From Dolomedes plantarius (taxonomy: Eukaryota; Arthropoda; Arachnida; Araneae; Dolomedidae): a stretch of 64,000 nt of DNA. The position numbers and the translations under genes are program-made. The stretch covers positions 87,299,142 through 87,363,141 of the forward strand of contig OU015498.1 in NCBI GenBank assembly GCA_907164885.2, given 5' to 3'. How positions within the stretch are numbered: the first letter of the stretch is position 1; each line of letters begins with the position of its first letter. Below, one piece after another: positions 50,393 through 62,129 of the stretch. The notes beneath the pieces were generated by a model. The model ran no database searches, was not told where the DNA came from, and saw nothing but the letters and a program-made list of their open reading frames with translations.

Positions 50393-52235
50393 TTGTAATT
50401 AAATACATTTATATTATATAATCGTACAAGAAAACTTCTAGATAAAAAGCCGATCGGAGAGCGAAATTTTCATTTTCACAGTAAAATAGCAAGCAATCTT
50501 TTGTTTGCTGTAATGCTATTTGTAGGGATACGTAAATTTCACATAAAAATATAGAAATTTCGCAAAAAAAATATAATATATAAAATTTCGCATTTATTCG
50601 AAAAAAAATATAAATTCAAAAATTTCGCATTTGTTAAAAAAAAATGCAATTTTACTTACTTGGATAGGTAAGTATCAATAGTCTTAGTTAAAGGCAAACA
50701 TTGTAGTAGTCTCCACATTATGTTCCTTAAGTCTTTGCCTTCTGTGATTGATTACTATGTTGTACATACAAAAATATCTCAGCATCTACTCTGTTAACGG
50801 AACTATAGAGGCTTTGTATAGCTGCCTTTGCAAAACTTAAGGTAGCAACATTTCGTTGCAATTAAAATCTTAATAACATCAACAGGAGTCACTTGGCTAA
50901 TTACTGTACTAGTAAGTAGCTGAAATACCCTTGACTTTGGCACTCAAGAGACGTTCTTAAATCTACTAAATTGTTCCACAAACTTGATGGTGGATTTTTA
51001 CAGTTAGATTTTTAGGTTCGACTCCGATACGGACAAATTGTCCGGTTGAGATTCGGAGCAAATTCGAAGGACAGTGAGATTTATCAGCTAAAGACCGCGG
51101 ATGGTCTATTTGTATTTATTCTGTACCTATGGCATTCATTCGCTCATATAGGTAAATTTCGCATTTATTCGCATCTATTTCGTAAATACGAAAATTACGT
51201 ATCCTTAGCTATCAGTTATAAATGGAATAACATAATACTTCTAAGTGATGCACGTCCCAAGAGCCAAATTTCCTCTGTAGTATTTTTACGAAATTTAGCA
51301 TTGCTATAGACAGTAAAATATGAAAATAACATTAACAGGGCAATTAAAAAGTATTTATTTTAAAAAAATCCTTAATGTATTTTAAATATTTTTGGCGAAA
51401 ATTTACTAAATTTCTTTTCTACAAATCCTCCTGTCCAGGCTTCCCCAAAACGCTCTCAACTTCCGTACGTATCATCTTTAACCAGGACAATAGGACAATT
51501 ATCCTTGAACATTTTTGCAAAAAAAAAAATATTAACTTGCCTCTTCGAGAATATATGCTCTCTAATAACACTAAATACATATATTTAAAGATATCGCCTA
51601 AACTGAAAATCTAAATTACTTTTTCTCCAAACTTTTCCAAATATCGCAAAATGTCAAAACGGTTGCTGCAATATATTTTTAAACTTTCGATTTCTGCAGT
51701 AGCTTAGCATGTATGCGACTGAATTTTCCGCCGTTTCCAGTTTGTGTTGTATAAATATGCTCCCAGATTGGTTATTGCTTAATATGAGAAGATTTTTAAG
51801 AAATGCCTCGCTCTACCTCTTTCGCGTGGTTCTGGAGAAAAAGTAGAACTATGCTAAAAAAAAATAATTTTCTTTTCATATATATATATTATAAATCTGG
51901 AAGATAAAACTGAAAATGATCCACAAAAATTGCTGATGACTTTTCAAGAAATAGCTTTATTTATTATGAACTAAAATCAATTACAAACCATTTATAGAAC
52001 TTAATCAACTATAGATAATAATCAATGTTTATCAAATTTCTAATGAATAAATTCCAGAAAATGTTTTTATCCTTTTTTATTAGTAAAAGTCGTACGCGTC
52101 GCTAGTGATTAGCATAATTTTCGGACCATGAAACGCGATTTTTTACAAAAATAAATCGACCTAAAATTGGGGCGAATCGTATGGTCTGAAGGTAACATTA
52201 AAATAAAATGAATATTTTATTATATATTATATCTA
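50393..52235. other. AT-rich DNA, nothing firmly recognised
   Basis: No transposon ends or RNA genes. A short AAATTTCGCATTTATTCG motif recurs at about 50540, 50585, 50625 and 51155. Two forward open frames (51046-51309, 51375-51614) match nothing I know. Confidence 0.5.
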
Positions 52236-52607
<372 letters not shown>

Positions 52608-52615
52608 ACATGGTG

Positions 52616-53095
52616 CTTGTTTTACACCCGTGTTAAAATCATCTCCATGCAGTCATCGTGTCCGTTATTTAGTTGGGCGAGTGGCAGGCAATAACTCAAT
52701 AAACAGTCCCTGATCTTTTTACTCCTCCTTTATTGCTTTTCTTCAACTAACCTCCAGGTTATTTTCTTCGCTTAGCCATTTTGAAAACTCATTCGGCACG
52801 CAGCCACGCGCTTCCGCGGTCAACGAGAATCCCCAGCAATCTGCCGCCAAAACCTACTTTCTTAGAGTTCCTGCGGACCAGCGCATGTGCAGACCCCTCC
52901 CATCGAGCATCTGGAAGTCTCTTCTGCTGACGTTTCACTTTTACTCCGCGCCAAAAACCTGTACTATTCTAAAATTAGACCCTTTCTCTAGAATTGTTCG
53001 CGTTTTCGACCAGACTGTTTCCTCTAAAAGGAGAATTTCCCTACAGAATACACGCGCTTTGCTAAATTGATTGTTAATTTCTTACTATTTTAACC
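52616..53095 (-). mobile_element. LTR-like GC-rich segment (possible solo LTR)
   Basis: The forward strand opens TGTTTTACACCCGTGTTAAA. On the reverse strand AATAAAGGAGGAG (near 52725) is a polyadenylation-type signal followed within about 110 bp by the TG...CA edge, as in the R-U5 part of an LTR. The segment is far less AT-rich than its surroundings, with TA tracts on both sides. No target duplication, primer site or gag/pol was seen, so a solo LTR is a tentative reading. Confidence 0.4.
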
Positions 53096-53127
53096 AACCC
53101 CCCCCCCGTGCTCTTCAATTATGTTTT

Positions 53128-53130
<3 letters not shown>

Positions 53131-53178
<48 letters not shown>
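53131..53178. repeat. (TA)n tract
   Basis: TA dinucleotides after the LTR-like segment. Confidence 0.95.
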
Positions 53179-53179
<1 letters not shown>

Positions 53180-53181
<2 letters not shown>

Positions 53182-55415
53182 AAATATCTTGAAATCGAAA
53201 ATATCTTAAAATGCATAACAAAATACAAAATATTCTTTTCTAAAAATCCTCCCATACATTTGTAGTACGTCTTATCTTCCGAAATATAAGGTAACTGTAA
53301 ACTTCATTACTGTTAAATCGAATTTTCCCACTGTTTTGGTATTTCATAATACTTATCATGTTTACTTCTCCAGTGTAGGCCCAGAAATAATCCCGTGTTG
53401 TTACTTTATTGAAAAGTTACATTACACATAACTAATAATAAAAGCTCTTGTACTTTATACGTTTTTATTTAACATAAGATTAAAATCTTCGAAACGGATG
53501 AGTGAGTGTGTATTTTCAGGATTTAATATGCCTTTGAGAATTTATTTCATTACTTTACATTATTTATTTATTTATTTTTGTTTTTACGAGTAAATAATCG
53601 GGAAAAAAATTAACTGGTGCTCAAGAAATGTACTTATCTTTCAGCTTGGATGTCCATAAAAGAAAATTCTTTACCCAATGGACACCTCGCAAAGCTTGTT
53701 TTGTTTGTGTCAGAGTATTAGATAGAAGAATAATTATAAGACAGTCTTAAGATTTTGTATCCTAGGGAAACGGAAGATGTCAAAAAATTCAAAAAGGGAA
53801 AAATGTCAAAAGTTGATAGCTACGGCACTTATTTCCTCAGAGGCTGCAATTCTAAAAATAACGGATAAAAATTGTTCCAAAACCATTCATCAAGTTTACA
53901 GTCTGTTTCTCGTAGTTCAGAAACTTTTGTTTTCTTTCCAAGTGAAGAATTCAAATTTTTTTTTAATGACATATAGAGCCTACGTGAATCCCGGGAAAAC
54001 ATTTCTACCAAGCTCCTAGGTCTTATCATGTGTTAGGGCTAGCTTTTCCTAAAGCTGTCAATGTGGAATCTTACCTCGTCTCCTTGGACATGTGTTTGAT
54101 TGTTTTTCAGTATTCAGTTCAGTAGGTTATTTCAAATCAAAAATGCATATGAAAATTGTGAAAAGAACTGTGTGTAACGGAGAAAGAACTACAATCGTTC
54201 GGAATTATGACACATACACCCCCCCCCCCTCCCAATGAAAAAAAACCAGGTCCAATTATCAAGGAAATTCTATTAACCTTATGTTCGCAAGCCTGTATAG
54301 TAAAAAAATAGAGAAGTTAGCTTTTAAGAAGGTTTGTTTGCTTTTTGAACACTTTCAGTTGACATTAAGATTCCCTAAAACTGTTAATTCTTTTAAATCG
54401 GAAGAATGAGACAATCCCCGTGTACCCTAATAATACCATTTTGAGTGATTCGTTTTATCAAATAGCATTACATACTGATTTCTTCCCATTAAAGTAAATG
54501 ATTGCCTACAAACGAACTAAATCATTTTCAAATCAAAAATCTTGTTGGTGGTTGAAAAAATCTTAGTTAACTGATGGGGAAAATTAGTTAACTCTGAGTT
54601 AATATTGCTTCAAAATTAAAGTTAAGGACTTAAAAGTTATTCAGGCAAAATAACCCAAGTATATTTTGAATGTCGAATTTTAACTGCAATTCAATCGAAA
54701 AATTCCACCAACGTGCAACCAATGATTTCATCAATATTGATGTTGACCAGGAAATATATTTAGTGAAACAATTAAATGACCTACTATTGCGGACAAGGAT
54801 GTGATACAAGGGATTATTGATTAACAGTACTAGCTAGCTAGTTCCACTATAATGTTCCGCAAATTTAACGTCGGATTAAATATATCCTATCAAAAACGAA
54901 TAACACTTTTGGGGGGAAGTGGGGGGGGGAATAATTCTTTTTTAAAGTTAATATAAGCGAAATATTGTATATTCATGGGAAATATTTCCAAGGTGAAAGT
55001 TCTGTTTAGTATATACAATGGGACTCAAAGTAAGTAAAATATTGGCTACCAAATTAGAAGTGTCGCTTAAGAATCAGAACTGGTCTTGTTTATACGTCTG
55101 AGATATACTCAACACTCGTATAGTGTCTCATAATGTGAGAAGTTAACATTAAAGCTATTATGATCAACCGAAACACTGCCTAACTGTGCTAAACAACAAT
55201 TAAGTGTACAGTAACTTATACTAATTACCGGAGGCATGACCCAAATATCACTTTATAACCCAAATATCATAAACAAAATTTGATGTTGCAGACGTCCTAG
55301 TCCTTTAAGTTAAATGGCATAACCTGTAATGATGAACACAGTAACTGTGGAAACGTAAAGAAGATATATGTAAAAAAAAACTTAGTGTAACGAAAAGCTA
55401 ATTCCGATATATACA
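53180..55415. other. AT-rich DNA, nothing recognised
   Basis: No supported gene, RNA or transposon terminus. C and G homopolymers lie at about 54220-54230 and 54910-54930. Confidence 0.55.
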
Positions 55416-55418
55416 ACT

Positions 55419-55476
55419 CCAACGTTTCGCCCTTGATATGGGCTTCTCAGCAAGGCATAGCTAATAAATACGCTGG
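55419..55476 (-). ncRNA. Hammerhead-ribozyme-like motif (degenerate)
   Basis: Read on the reverse strand from 55476: CCAGCG (helix III 5' side), then T-A completing a GUA cleavage triplet, an 18-nt helix I region, CTGAGAA, GCCC (helix II), a 7-nt loop, GGGC, GAAA and CGTTGG (helix III 3' side). Helix III pairs over six positions with one G-T wobble and helix II over four. The conserved core is CTGANGA...GAAA; here CTGAGAA carries one core change (the G after N is A). Helix I pairs poorly. A related copy at 56161-56205 keeps CTGAGGA but has lost helix III. Similar motifs occur in pseudo-LTRs of Penelope-like retroelements. Probably a decayed ribozyme. Confidence 0.4.
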
Positions 55477-55674
55477 AATGAAAATAATTATAAATTTCAG
55501 AATTTCTCTAAATTTTTACTGGGGTAAGAACTATCGTCTATCATGAATCTCAGTACAAAATATGGAGTGCTTGAAGATTGAAAAAAAGAGTACATGGAAC
55601 ATGCTCTCGTAGGAGGGTCCACTAATACACCTCCATCTCAACCTGCAGCTTTGGACCAAGGTTTGTTGTTGTTG

Positions 55675-56019
55675 CTAAGCCCCCTGGACTGGAAAATGCT
55701 GCACCAGGTCCATGAGGCTCTGTGGTGTAAACAAAAGGGAGGCAGCAGTATCGTGATCTTCTGCAAGCATGCTGACGGGGATACCAAAACAGTCCACAAT
55801 ATGGGAAGGATTCTCAGGAGCAGCAAAACAGGAACAAAGGGGAAAGACCTCAGTAGAGTTCTCGAAGAGCATACATTTTGTATTGCCACACCGAAGACGA
55901 GCCAGGGCTGTCTTCAGACTGTATTGGTCTCGGACCTCTAAAGAGCAAGGCCAGACTAAGGCGCTTGGCCATCCAGGATGAACCATTGATTCCAATGATG
56001 AGCAGGAGGCTCTCTCCAA
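55675..56019 (-). pseudogene. Non-LTR retrotransposon C-terminal remnant
   Basis: The 114-codon reverse frame contains LARLRCGNTKCMLFENS, then PLCSCFAAPENPSHIVDCFG and SLMDLVQHFP before a stop at 55675-55677. The order (LARLR.GH-like segment, C.C, SP.HI..C, then a terminal LMDL block) is the C-terminal zinc-knuckle region that I associate with arthropod non-LTR retrotransposon ORF2. Only this end is present, so it is 5' truncated or a fragment. It lies between direct repeats (55433-55483, 56161-56214), one with a hammerhead-like core. A different family from the remnant at 21600. Confidence 0.6.
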
Positions 56020-56160
56020 ACACTGTATAGCCTGGTCTTTAAAACAGATTGAGCCCCCTCTGCAGTTAAGACTTCAAACAGGGGCGAATCCTCTAAACCG
56101 CCCTCATTTGATAGTTAGTAGGTCGGTAAGTAGGTCGGCCTGATGGATCTAGGTTTCTTC

Positions 56161-56214
56161 CTTGTTATAAGTTCCTCAGCAAGGTATAGCCAATAAGTAT
56201 GCTGGAGGGGAAAA
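56161..56214 (-). repeat. Direct repeat partner of 55433-55483
   Basis: CCTCAGCAAGGTATAGCCAA then TAAGTATGCTGGA matches CTCAGCAAGGCATAGCTAAT then AAATACGCTGGA at 55447. The pair brackets the retrotransposon remnant in direct orientation, about 730 bp apart, as terminal repeats would. On the reverse strand this copy has CTGAGGA, the consensus hammerhead core half. Confidence 0.7.
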
Positions 56215-56639
56215 GAATTCCAAACGTGGCAAATCAGATATATAAACATGACGAGACTAAATATCTGTATAGGATGATTCCAGTTCTCCTTTCATCTTTG
56301 ACACATTATTTGTGCCCCATCAGACATATTACGTGGACTTTAACTAGACAGTAGAAGAAAGCCAAAATGAAAGCTTGCCATTTTATGTAGATCATGTCAT
56401 GTAAATGAAAATTTGAGCCTGGTGAAACTAATTTTTCATGACTTCCAAAAGAGACAAAATAGAATAAATATCTGAAGAGAAAGTTCAAATACCAAGAATG
56501 GGACGAAATAAGGAAAAACCCATGCCCTAATGTAGACAAGGTAATTGTTGAGTGGTTTTCGTGCATTCGAGCATCGAACCCAAAAGCTGTCAACATACTT
56601 TTTTTTAAGATTAAATTCAAGGATTTTAACAATTTCTCG

Positions 56640-56817
56640 TCATTTGACTCGGTTCAAAACTACGGGACCCATCCATTAGCCAAGTCGGACTCCGATCCTT
56701 GTGGTGCTAACTTAAAACTGGAGCCGCATCACTCAGCCCAATAGCCTATGATTGCCTTGATCTGATGTTGCTGTCGGTCAAGGGCCAAAAGCAACAACAA
56801 CAACAACAACAACAACA
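56640..56817 (+). mobile_element. tRNA-derived SINE, family B, 3' part
   Basis: Starts within the body (TTGACTCGGTTCAAAACTAC), continues through GCCAAGTCGGACTCCGATCC and GATCTGATGTTGCTGTCGG, and ends in about ten AAC units at 56788-56817. It matches 36293-36450. The tRNA-like head is absent, so this is a 5'-truncated insertion. Confidence 0.9.
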
Positions 56818-57206
56818 GATTTACCAGACGGACATCAGATTCAGCCTAGTTTGATGCTGAGAAAAGACTTGCGTGTGTATTAGGGCGGATCATAAAAAAA
56901 AAGTTTTCGATTTTGTTTTTGCCCTAGTGCGGAAAAGTTGGGTACTGGTGGGTTTGTCACGTATACAAAGTTCTGGGAAAAACAAAAGATATCTTCCGTC
57001 TCCATTTCGTCCGTGATTTTTAGCACATTGTTACCATATAGTTAAAAATGTGTATTTCCATTGTTTTGTATGCAGCTCTTCGCTTTTTCTGAAATAAAAT
57101 TCAGAAAAATCCCAGAACTCACCACGGGGAAGAGGCTGTATTGCGAGTTCCACCTGTGCCCACCCATCCATCTAACCATATGGGCACAACTCCTTTGCCC
57201 TTGCAG

Positions 57207-57905
57207 TTATTCCGGTTTTACTCGGTACTCGCATTTGGTTTCAAATGATGGCATAGCTTTTCTCGACTCTGTTCGGGTTCTAACTAAGCCGTCACGCTTA
57301 TTTTCTCCACACACTGCCACAGAAACCTCTGTTACTAGTTTCACGAAACGTTCAACACTTTGGGTGTGCCAAAGAAATTTTAGGCTTCCCAGGTTTTGAG
57401 TTACAGACTCTCCACTGGAAATCAAATTTCTCAAATCATCTTCTGTCAATTGCGATCTTATTGCGGGTTCCGTCAAATTGCATTTCTGCCAATCAATAAG
57501 GTATATATATATATGAAACTGCCTCGAAGTTGATTGACGGAATGTTGTAGTGTCCGAGTCCTTCCTTTTTTTTCCTTTCTTGCTTGTAAAATCCTACGTA
57601 CTCCAAGTTCTCGAATGGGCTGTTCGTCGTCTGTGATCATCGACAAGATTATTGCTTCCGGGTGGCCGAAATAGCCATGTCTTTGGATAATGGGACCGAC
57701 CACAGTCTTTAATTCGTTTTTAAGATAGCGCGAGACGTTTATTGTCTTCCACAGATTTCGTGAACCATCCGTGCAATATGGATTTAATTTGACTGTAAAC
57801 CACATAGGTGCGTACACTTTCATGATGAACTCTGCCAGAGTTTGAAGTTCGTTTGAAGGTTCTGAAGAGCTAATGTATAAACGCATTATTCGATTTTCGT
57901 TTCAT
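57207..57905 (-). pseudogene. Transposon-encoded protein of unknown function, left-arm copy
   Basis: Two adjoining reverse frames, 57473-57886 and 57207-57476, represent one protein broken by frameshift near 57480-57560, where a TATATATATAT insertion is present. Segments include LQTLAEFIMKVYAPMWF, LWKTINVSRYLKNELKTVVG, PIIQRHGYFGHPEAIILSMI, ELGVRRILQARKEKKG and, at the end, HTQSVERFVKLVTEVSVAVC with GLVRTRTESRKAMPSFETK. I remember near-identical unannotated proteins as common in arthropod genomes but cannot name a domain or catalytic motif. An 18-bp insertion with a stop interrupts it upstream at about 57905-57925. The centre of the element would hold the N-terminal part. Confidence 0.65.
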
Positions 57906-58117
57906 GCCTTCATGCAGTTGTTAGCCAACGAGCATGAGACATTTATCCCTTGATAAATATCCCAACGGTATCGGTGGTCTGTGCTAAGATCCTTTATGTC
58001 GAAATTCGCTCGAAATGACTACAAATCTCACAACTGGGAGGTTTACACAATTTACCAATGTTTTCCCAATAGGACCAGAAAATGCATTAGGGTCATTCGT
58101 TCCATGTAAATGTCAGA

Positions 58118-58999
58118 GTGGCTCCTCATTTGCGTGTAAATTGCTTGACAAATTGTCAAGCTGTCAAAAATGGAAACTGCTCATCTAAGTTTGTCACAAA
58201 GCACCCTGGGAAAATGTCTCATGCACGTTGGCTAACAACTGCAAATCGAATAATGCGTTTATACATTAGCTCTTCAGTGCCTTCAAACGAACTTCAAACT
58301 CAGGCAGAGTTCATCATGAATGTGTACACACCCATGTGATTTACAGTCAAATTAAATCCATATTGCACGGATGGTCCACGAAATCTGTGGAAGACAATAA
58401 ACGTCTCGCGCTATCTTAAAAACAAATTAAAGACTGTACAGTCGATCACATTATCCAGAGAAATGGCTATTTCGACGACCCGGAAGCAATAATCTTGTCA
58501 ATGATCCCAGACGACGAACAGCCCATTCGAGAACTTGGACTAAGTAGGATTTTACAAGCAAGAAAGGAAAAAAAGGAAGAACTCAGACACTACAACATTC
58601 CGTCACTCAACTTCAAGGCAGTTTAATATATAGACCTTATTGATTGGCATAAATGTAATTTGACGGAACCCCCAATAACATCTCACTTGACAGAAGATAA
58701 TTTGAGAAATTTCCAGTGGAGAGTCTGTAGCTCAACACATGGGAAGCCTAAAATTTCCTTGCCACACCCAAAGTGTTGAACGTTTCGTGAAACTAGTAAC
58801 AGATGATTCTGTGCCAGTGTGTAGAGAAAATAAGCGTGACGGTTTAGTTAGAACCCGAACAGAGTCGAGAAAAGCTATGCCATTATTTGAAACCAAATGC
58901 AAGTACCGAGTAAAACCGGAATTACTGCAAGGGCAAAGGAGTTGTGCCCATATGGTTGGGTGGATGGGTGGGCACGGGTGGTACTCGCAATGCAACTAG
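58118..58999 (+). pseudogene. Transposon-encoded protein of unknown function, right-arm copy
   Basis: Forward counterpart of the left-arm gene. It extends further 5' into the unique centre: the frame 58118-58339 reads NCQAVKNGNCSSKFVTKHPG, then MSHARWLTTANRIMRLY and FIMNVYTPM before a stop (Trp changed to TGA by position). Later pieces appear in other frames (GYFDDPEAIILSMIPDDEQP near 58460-58520). The terminal frame 58739-58999 has HTQSVERFVKLVTDDSVPVC and GLVRTRTESRKAMPLFETK. More stops and shifts than the left arm. His/Cys spacing in the centre segment (CQAVKNGNCSS) might be a metal site, which is speculative. Confidence 0.65.
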
Positions 59000-59252
59000 C
59001 TCCCCGTGGTGAGTTCTGGGGTTTTTTTTATTTCAGAAAAAGCGAAGATCTGCATACAAACCAATGGAAATACACATTTTTAACTATATGGTAAAAATGT
59101 GCTAAAAATCACGGACGAAATGGAGACGGAAGATATTTTTTGTTTTTCCCAAAACTTTGCATACGTGACCTACCCACCAGTACCCAACTTTACCGCACTA
59201 GGGCAAAAACAAAATCGAAAACTTTTTTTTACGCTCCGCCCTAGTGTGTATG

Positions 59253-59421
59253 CAGTGAAACTTCTCTGGCCGGCCACCCCTCTAAACGATCATATTTTGT
59301 GAAGAACCGATTCAAGGCTCTATAGAGCCAATGTTATGGAAGAAACCTCTTTTCGACGGTCCCTTCAAAACGGCGACTTTTTTTCGGAACCATAACTGGC
59401 TGCCATAAAGAAACATCACTG
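59253..59421. mobile_element. pogo/Tigger-like MITE
   Basis: Left CAGTGAAACTTCTCTGGCCG and right AAAGAAACATCACTG are inverted (about 24 bp, imperfect), with TA beside the right end and 2 bp away from the left. Same family as 18513-18597. It starts 2 bp after the target duplication of the palindromic element. Confidence 0.75.
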
Positions 59422-60120
59422 TACTAGTTTTAAACCAAAATTTAATCCCAAATAAAAACATTCAAAGGGCAATTCAGAAGAAAACCCATCTAAATCACCA
59501 GTTTCGACACCGAGATCTGATAAGGAAACTGATATTCTGTTCTCCGCTAGAGAAATCGATGCCAAAGCGTTCCTAATAAATCAAATATTGATTGATTCTG
59601 AAGACTATATATCAAGCCTTTAATCTTTTGAAAATATATCATTGAAGCTGTTAAATTGTTATGATTAGGCTATACTAGCCTTCTTTTACGTGATTTGATA
59701 TTATGTTCCTTCAAGAAAAAATTAAAATATTTTTTTAAGATTTTTCTTCCATCTGTGAATTTATTTTTTTTAAAATTTTACAATAAGCATATAATCAGGG
59801 CTTCCTGTGCTAAACCATTGTCGGTGAGCCACTGAAACATTCATGAAACCTTTAAATGGGATTAAAATTTTCAAAAATATTCTAAAGTTATGTTCACGCA
59901 GTATGAATTTAAACATCAGCAGAAATTAAACCTGGTGTTAAACATTAAAAGAAATTAGCTGTCCTTGTTACTGTTTTAATGAAAGAATTTTCCCACTAAG
60001 TCTCAGAATTTAATCTTCGTTAAACGTTTCATAAATCCAAAGAAATGGGAATAATTTCCATATTTCTCGTGATTATTTTTAAAAAAATCTTATTAAAGCT
60101 CGATACTAAAAGATCAAAAC

Positions 60121-60144
60121 TGGAAACAAACAAACAAACACAAA

Positions 60145-60188
<44 letters not shown>
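60121..60188. repeat. (AAAC)n to (CA)n microsatellite
   Basis: AAAC tetranucleotides grade into about 40 bp of CA. Confidence 0.95.
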
Positions 60189-60190
<2 letters not shown>

Positions 60191-60255
60191 TTCGATATAC
60201 TTAGCATGTCAATGATTTTTTTTAGGAGTTAGCTGATTTTTCTGATGCTTTTGAA

Positions 60256-60598
60256 TTAAGGCTTCTTTGTGCTAACACTAATGGATTCGCTCACCTCAGT
60301 GCTAACCTATCGAGAAAATTTGTCCAAGGATTGCTTGTATTTAAAGATTTTTTTTTTAATGTACCCCGTAATAGAGAAATAAAATTTACACCTCTGGGCA
60401 TTTTTCGTTTTTTAAGAAAACGCAAATATTTTCATATTTAAATTATTCAGGGGAAAAAATCTGGTATAGTGTGTTTTAAATGCTCCTAAATTCCTTTGGT
60501 GGACGAAATTTTTAAAATGGATCCTGTTGCAGGTAGACAAATTTTCTCCATAAGTTAACACTCAGGTGAGAGAATCCAATAAGATTAGTACTTTGCTT
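60256..60598. mobile_element. TTAA foldback MITE, eroded copy
   Basis: The left edge TTAAGGCTTCTTTGTGCTAA matches the family. The left arm is shortened after about 65 bp. The right arm (GGTATAGTGTGTTTTAAATG, GGTGGACGAAATTT, ATTAACA-type turn and AGGTGAGAGAATCCAATAAG) is present, but the terminal TTAA is lost (ending TTTGCTTCCTCA). Confidence 0.85.
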
Positions 60599-60803
60599 CC
60601 TCATAGGACACTCACTCACAACCGAATTTCCTCACTTTCTAGTAGGTGGTTTAGAATATTTTTAATTTCAATTGCCTAAGCTACAGATTCCCAAGCTTTT
60701 TAGGTTTGCAGTACCCTTGGGAATGACATTAGAAATTTGGGGCAGCCTTGTTAGATTTTTAGATTTTTCAATTTTTTTAAATATTCAATCAAAGTGGAAT
60801 ATA

Positions 60804-61325
60804 TAGGATGAGCCAAAAGTTCGTAAAACATTAAAAATTCTTAAAAAAGGAAGAAATCATGACAAAGAAGTGTGGTTTGCAAGAAAGGGCTCACAAGGAA
60901 GTCGGATTTTTTTAAGCAGCCAAAAAAGTTTAAAAAGTTTAAAAGTTAAAAAAGTCATCGGTAGATGGCGCTGACATGCGAGAGATTCAGCAGAATTATG
61001 CAAATCAATCTTGCAATAAAAGACCGTGATACACAAGGATTTGGAGGATCGGTTACGAAGTGGAAGATCATCTCTAGCGGAGGGCCGCATTACTGCGGGG
61101 GAAACCGTTATGAATGATATGGCGGTGAAATCGTCCACGGGGAGTTGCAATGCTCGCAAAGCTGGACCAGTGACTCTACCGGTGACTTTTTAAATTTTTA
61201 TTTTGTTGCTAAAAAAAATCCTACTTCCTTGTGAGCCCTTTCTTGCAAACTGCACTTCTTTATCATAAATTCTTCCTTTTTTATGGATTTTTAAAGTTTT
61301 TGCGAACTTTTGGCTCACCCGGTAT
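60804..61325 (+). mobile_element. Tc1/mariner-type non-autonomous element, ends about 120 bp
   Basis: Left TAGGATGAGCCAAAAGTTCG and right CGAACTTTTGGCTCACCCGG are inverted. The match continues to CAAGAAAGGGCTCACAAGGA on both sides. TA follows the right end. Interior (60958-61190): one forward frame reads VIHKDLEDRLRSGRSSLAEG, reminiscent of the linker after the helix-turn-helix of mariner transposases (DRPRSGRP-type), which would make it a deletion derivative. No catalytic domain remains. Confidence 0.85.
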
Positions 61326-61447
61326 ACCCCGGGTCACCAGGAACGTGTTAAATTTAATTTAAAATAAATACTTACTCCATTGCTGATTTTATTCATTTAT
61401 TGAATACAAATAAGTAATAAACAACATGTATCAACACAATGCCACCC

Positions 61448-61636
61448 ACATGGTATTGTGGTTAGCGGCGTGAGCTTCCAAGCAGTAGCCTGGGTTCCAT
61501 AATAAGGCTTGGTCGTTTCCATGTTGTCCCCTCACAGAGAGTAATGCTCACTTAAATGGTACTCCCATAATAAAGTAGCCAGCAATACTTCGCGGGGAAT
61601 TATAAAAGGCGAATGTCCCACGACAAGTGCCTCCGC

Positions 61637-61638
<2 letters not shown>
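61448..61638 (+). mobile_element. tRNA-derived SINE, family A, copy 2
   Basis: GTATTGTGGTTAGCGGCGTG (box-A-like) and CCTGGGTTCCATA (degraded box B) begin the head. The body matches 12110-12320 in order (CCCTCACAGAGAGTAATGCT, ACTCCCATAATAAAGTAGCC, ACGACAAGTGCCTCCGCAT). A TA tract (61639-61682) follows the 3' end directly. Confidence 0.75.

Positions 61639-61682
<44 letters not shown>
61639..61682. repeat. (TA)n tract at SINE 3' end
   Basis: Pure TA dinucleotides starting at the SINE tail. Confidence 0.95.
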
Positions 61683-61689
<7 letters not shown>

Positions 61690-62129
61690 TGTAACAAACA
61701 TCAATCACCTCCCTCCCCCCCGACAGGGCCCCTTGCCAAATGGTTCTGTTGCCTTCCATCCGTCTCCCATATGCATGCAGCTCTGATAAGACCTGCTGAT
61801 AACTCGGAAAAATTTAGAAGAATAGATCAGCATACAAAAAAAGATTGTAATAATATACAAAAAATAAGGATGGTTTTACTAATTAATATGAAATAAATGT
61901 GCATAAAGTAGAAACAAATGTCCTTCTTTTAATGAATGTGTGATCATTTACGAAAATTCCTCAATAATTTGCTTGCTCGCTTTATAAATTTCACTGAACT
62001 AAAATATTCTGTTTTCGTTATGCCTGTTATAGAAGATATATCTCTTATTCGTTTAATTAAAGCACACACACACACACGCGCGCATGTTTCCATATAATAT
62101 CCATAACCATAATACCCAGCACGCTTCCC

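Larger units (their letters stand above)
56881..59243. mobile_element. Palindromic transposon, arms about 1.05 kb, 8-bp target duplications
   Basis: The left end TAGGGCGGATCATAAAAAAA and the right end TTTTTTTACGCTCCGCCCTA are inverted. GTGTGTAT flanks both sides (56873-56880, 59244-59251). The arms (56881-57942 and 58213-59243) are inverted copies, with a 270-bp single-copy centre. Each arm carries the C-terminal half of the same gene, reading outward from the centre (separate entries). Eight-base duplications occur in hAT and P superfamilies, and TAGGG would fit the hAT YARNG consensus. The encoded protein is not one I can place there, so the superfamily is open. Confidence 0.92.

Noticed and set aside
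55594..55941. 115-codon forward frame
   Set aside because: Antisense shadow of the retrotransposon remnant, whose reverse-strand reading shows the family motifs.
57061..57399. 112-codon forward frame in the left arm of the palindromic element
   Set aside because: Antisense of the C-terminal segment of the arm-encoded protein, whose reverse reading is matched by the other arm.
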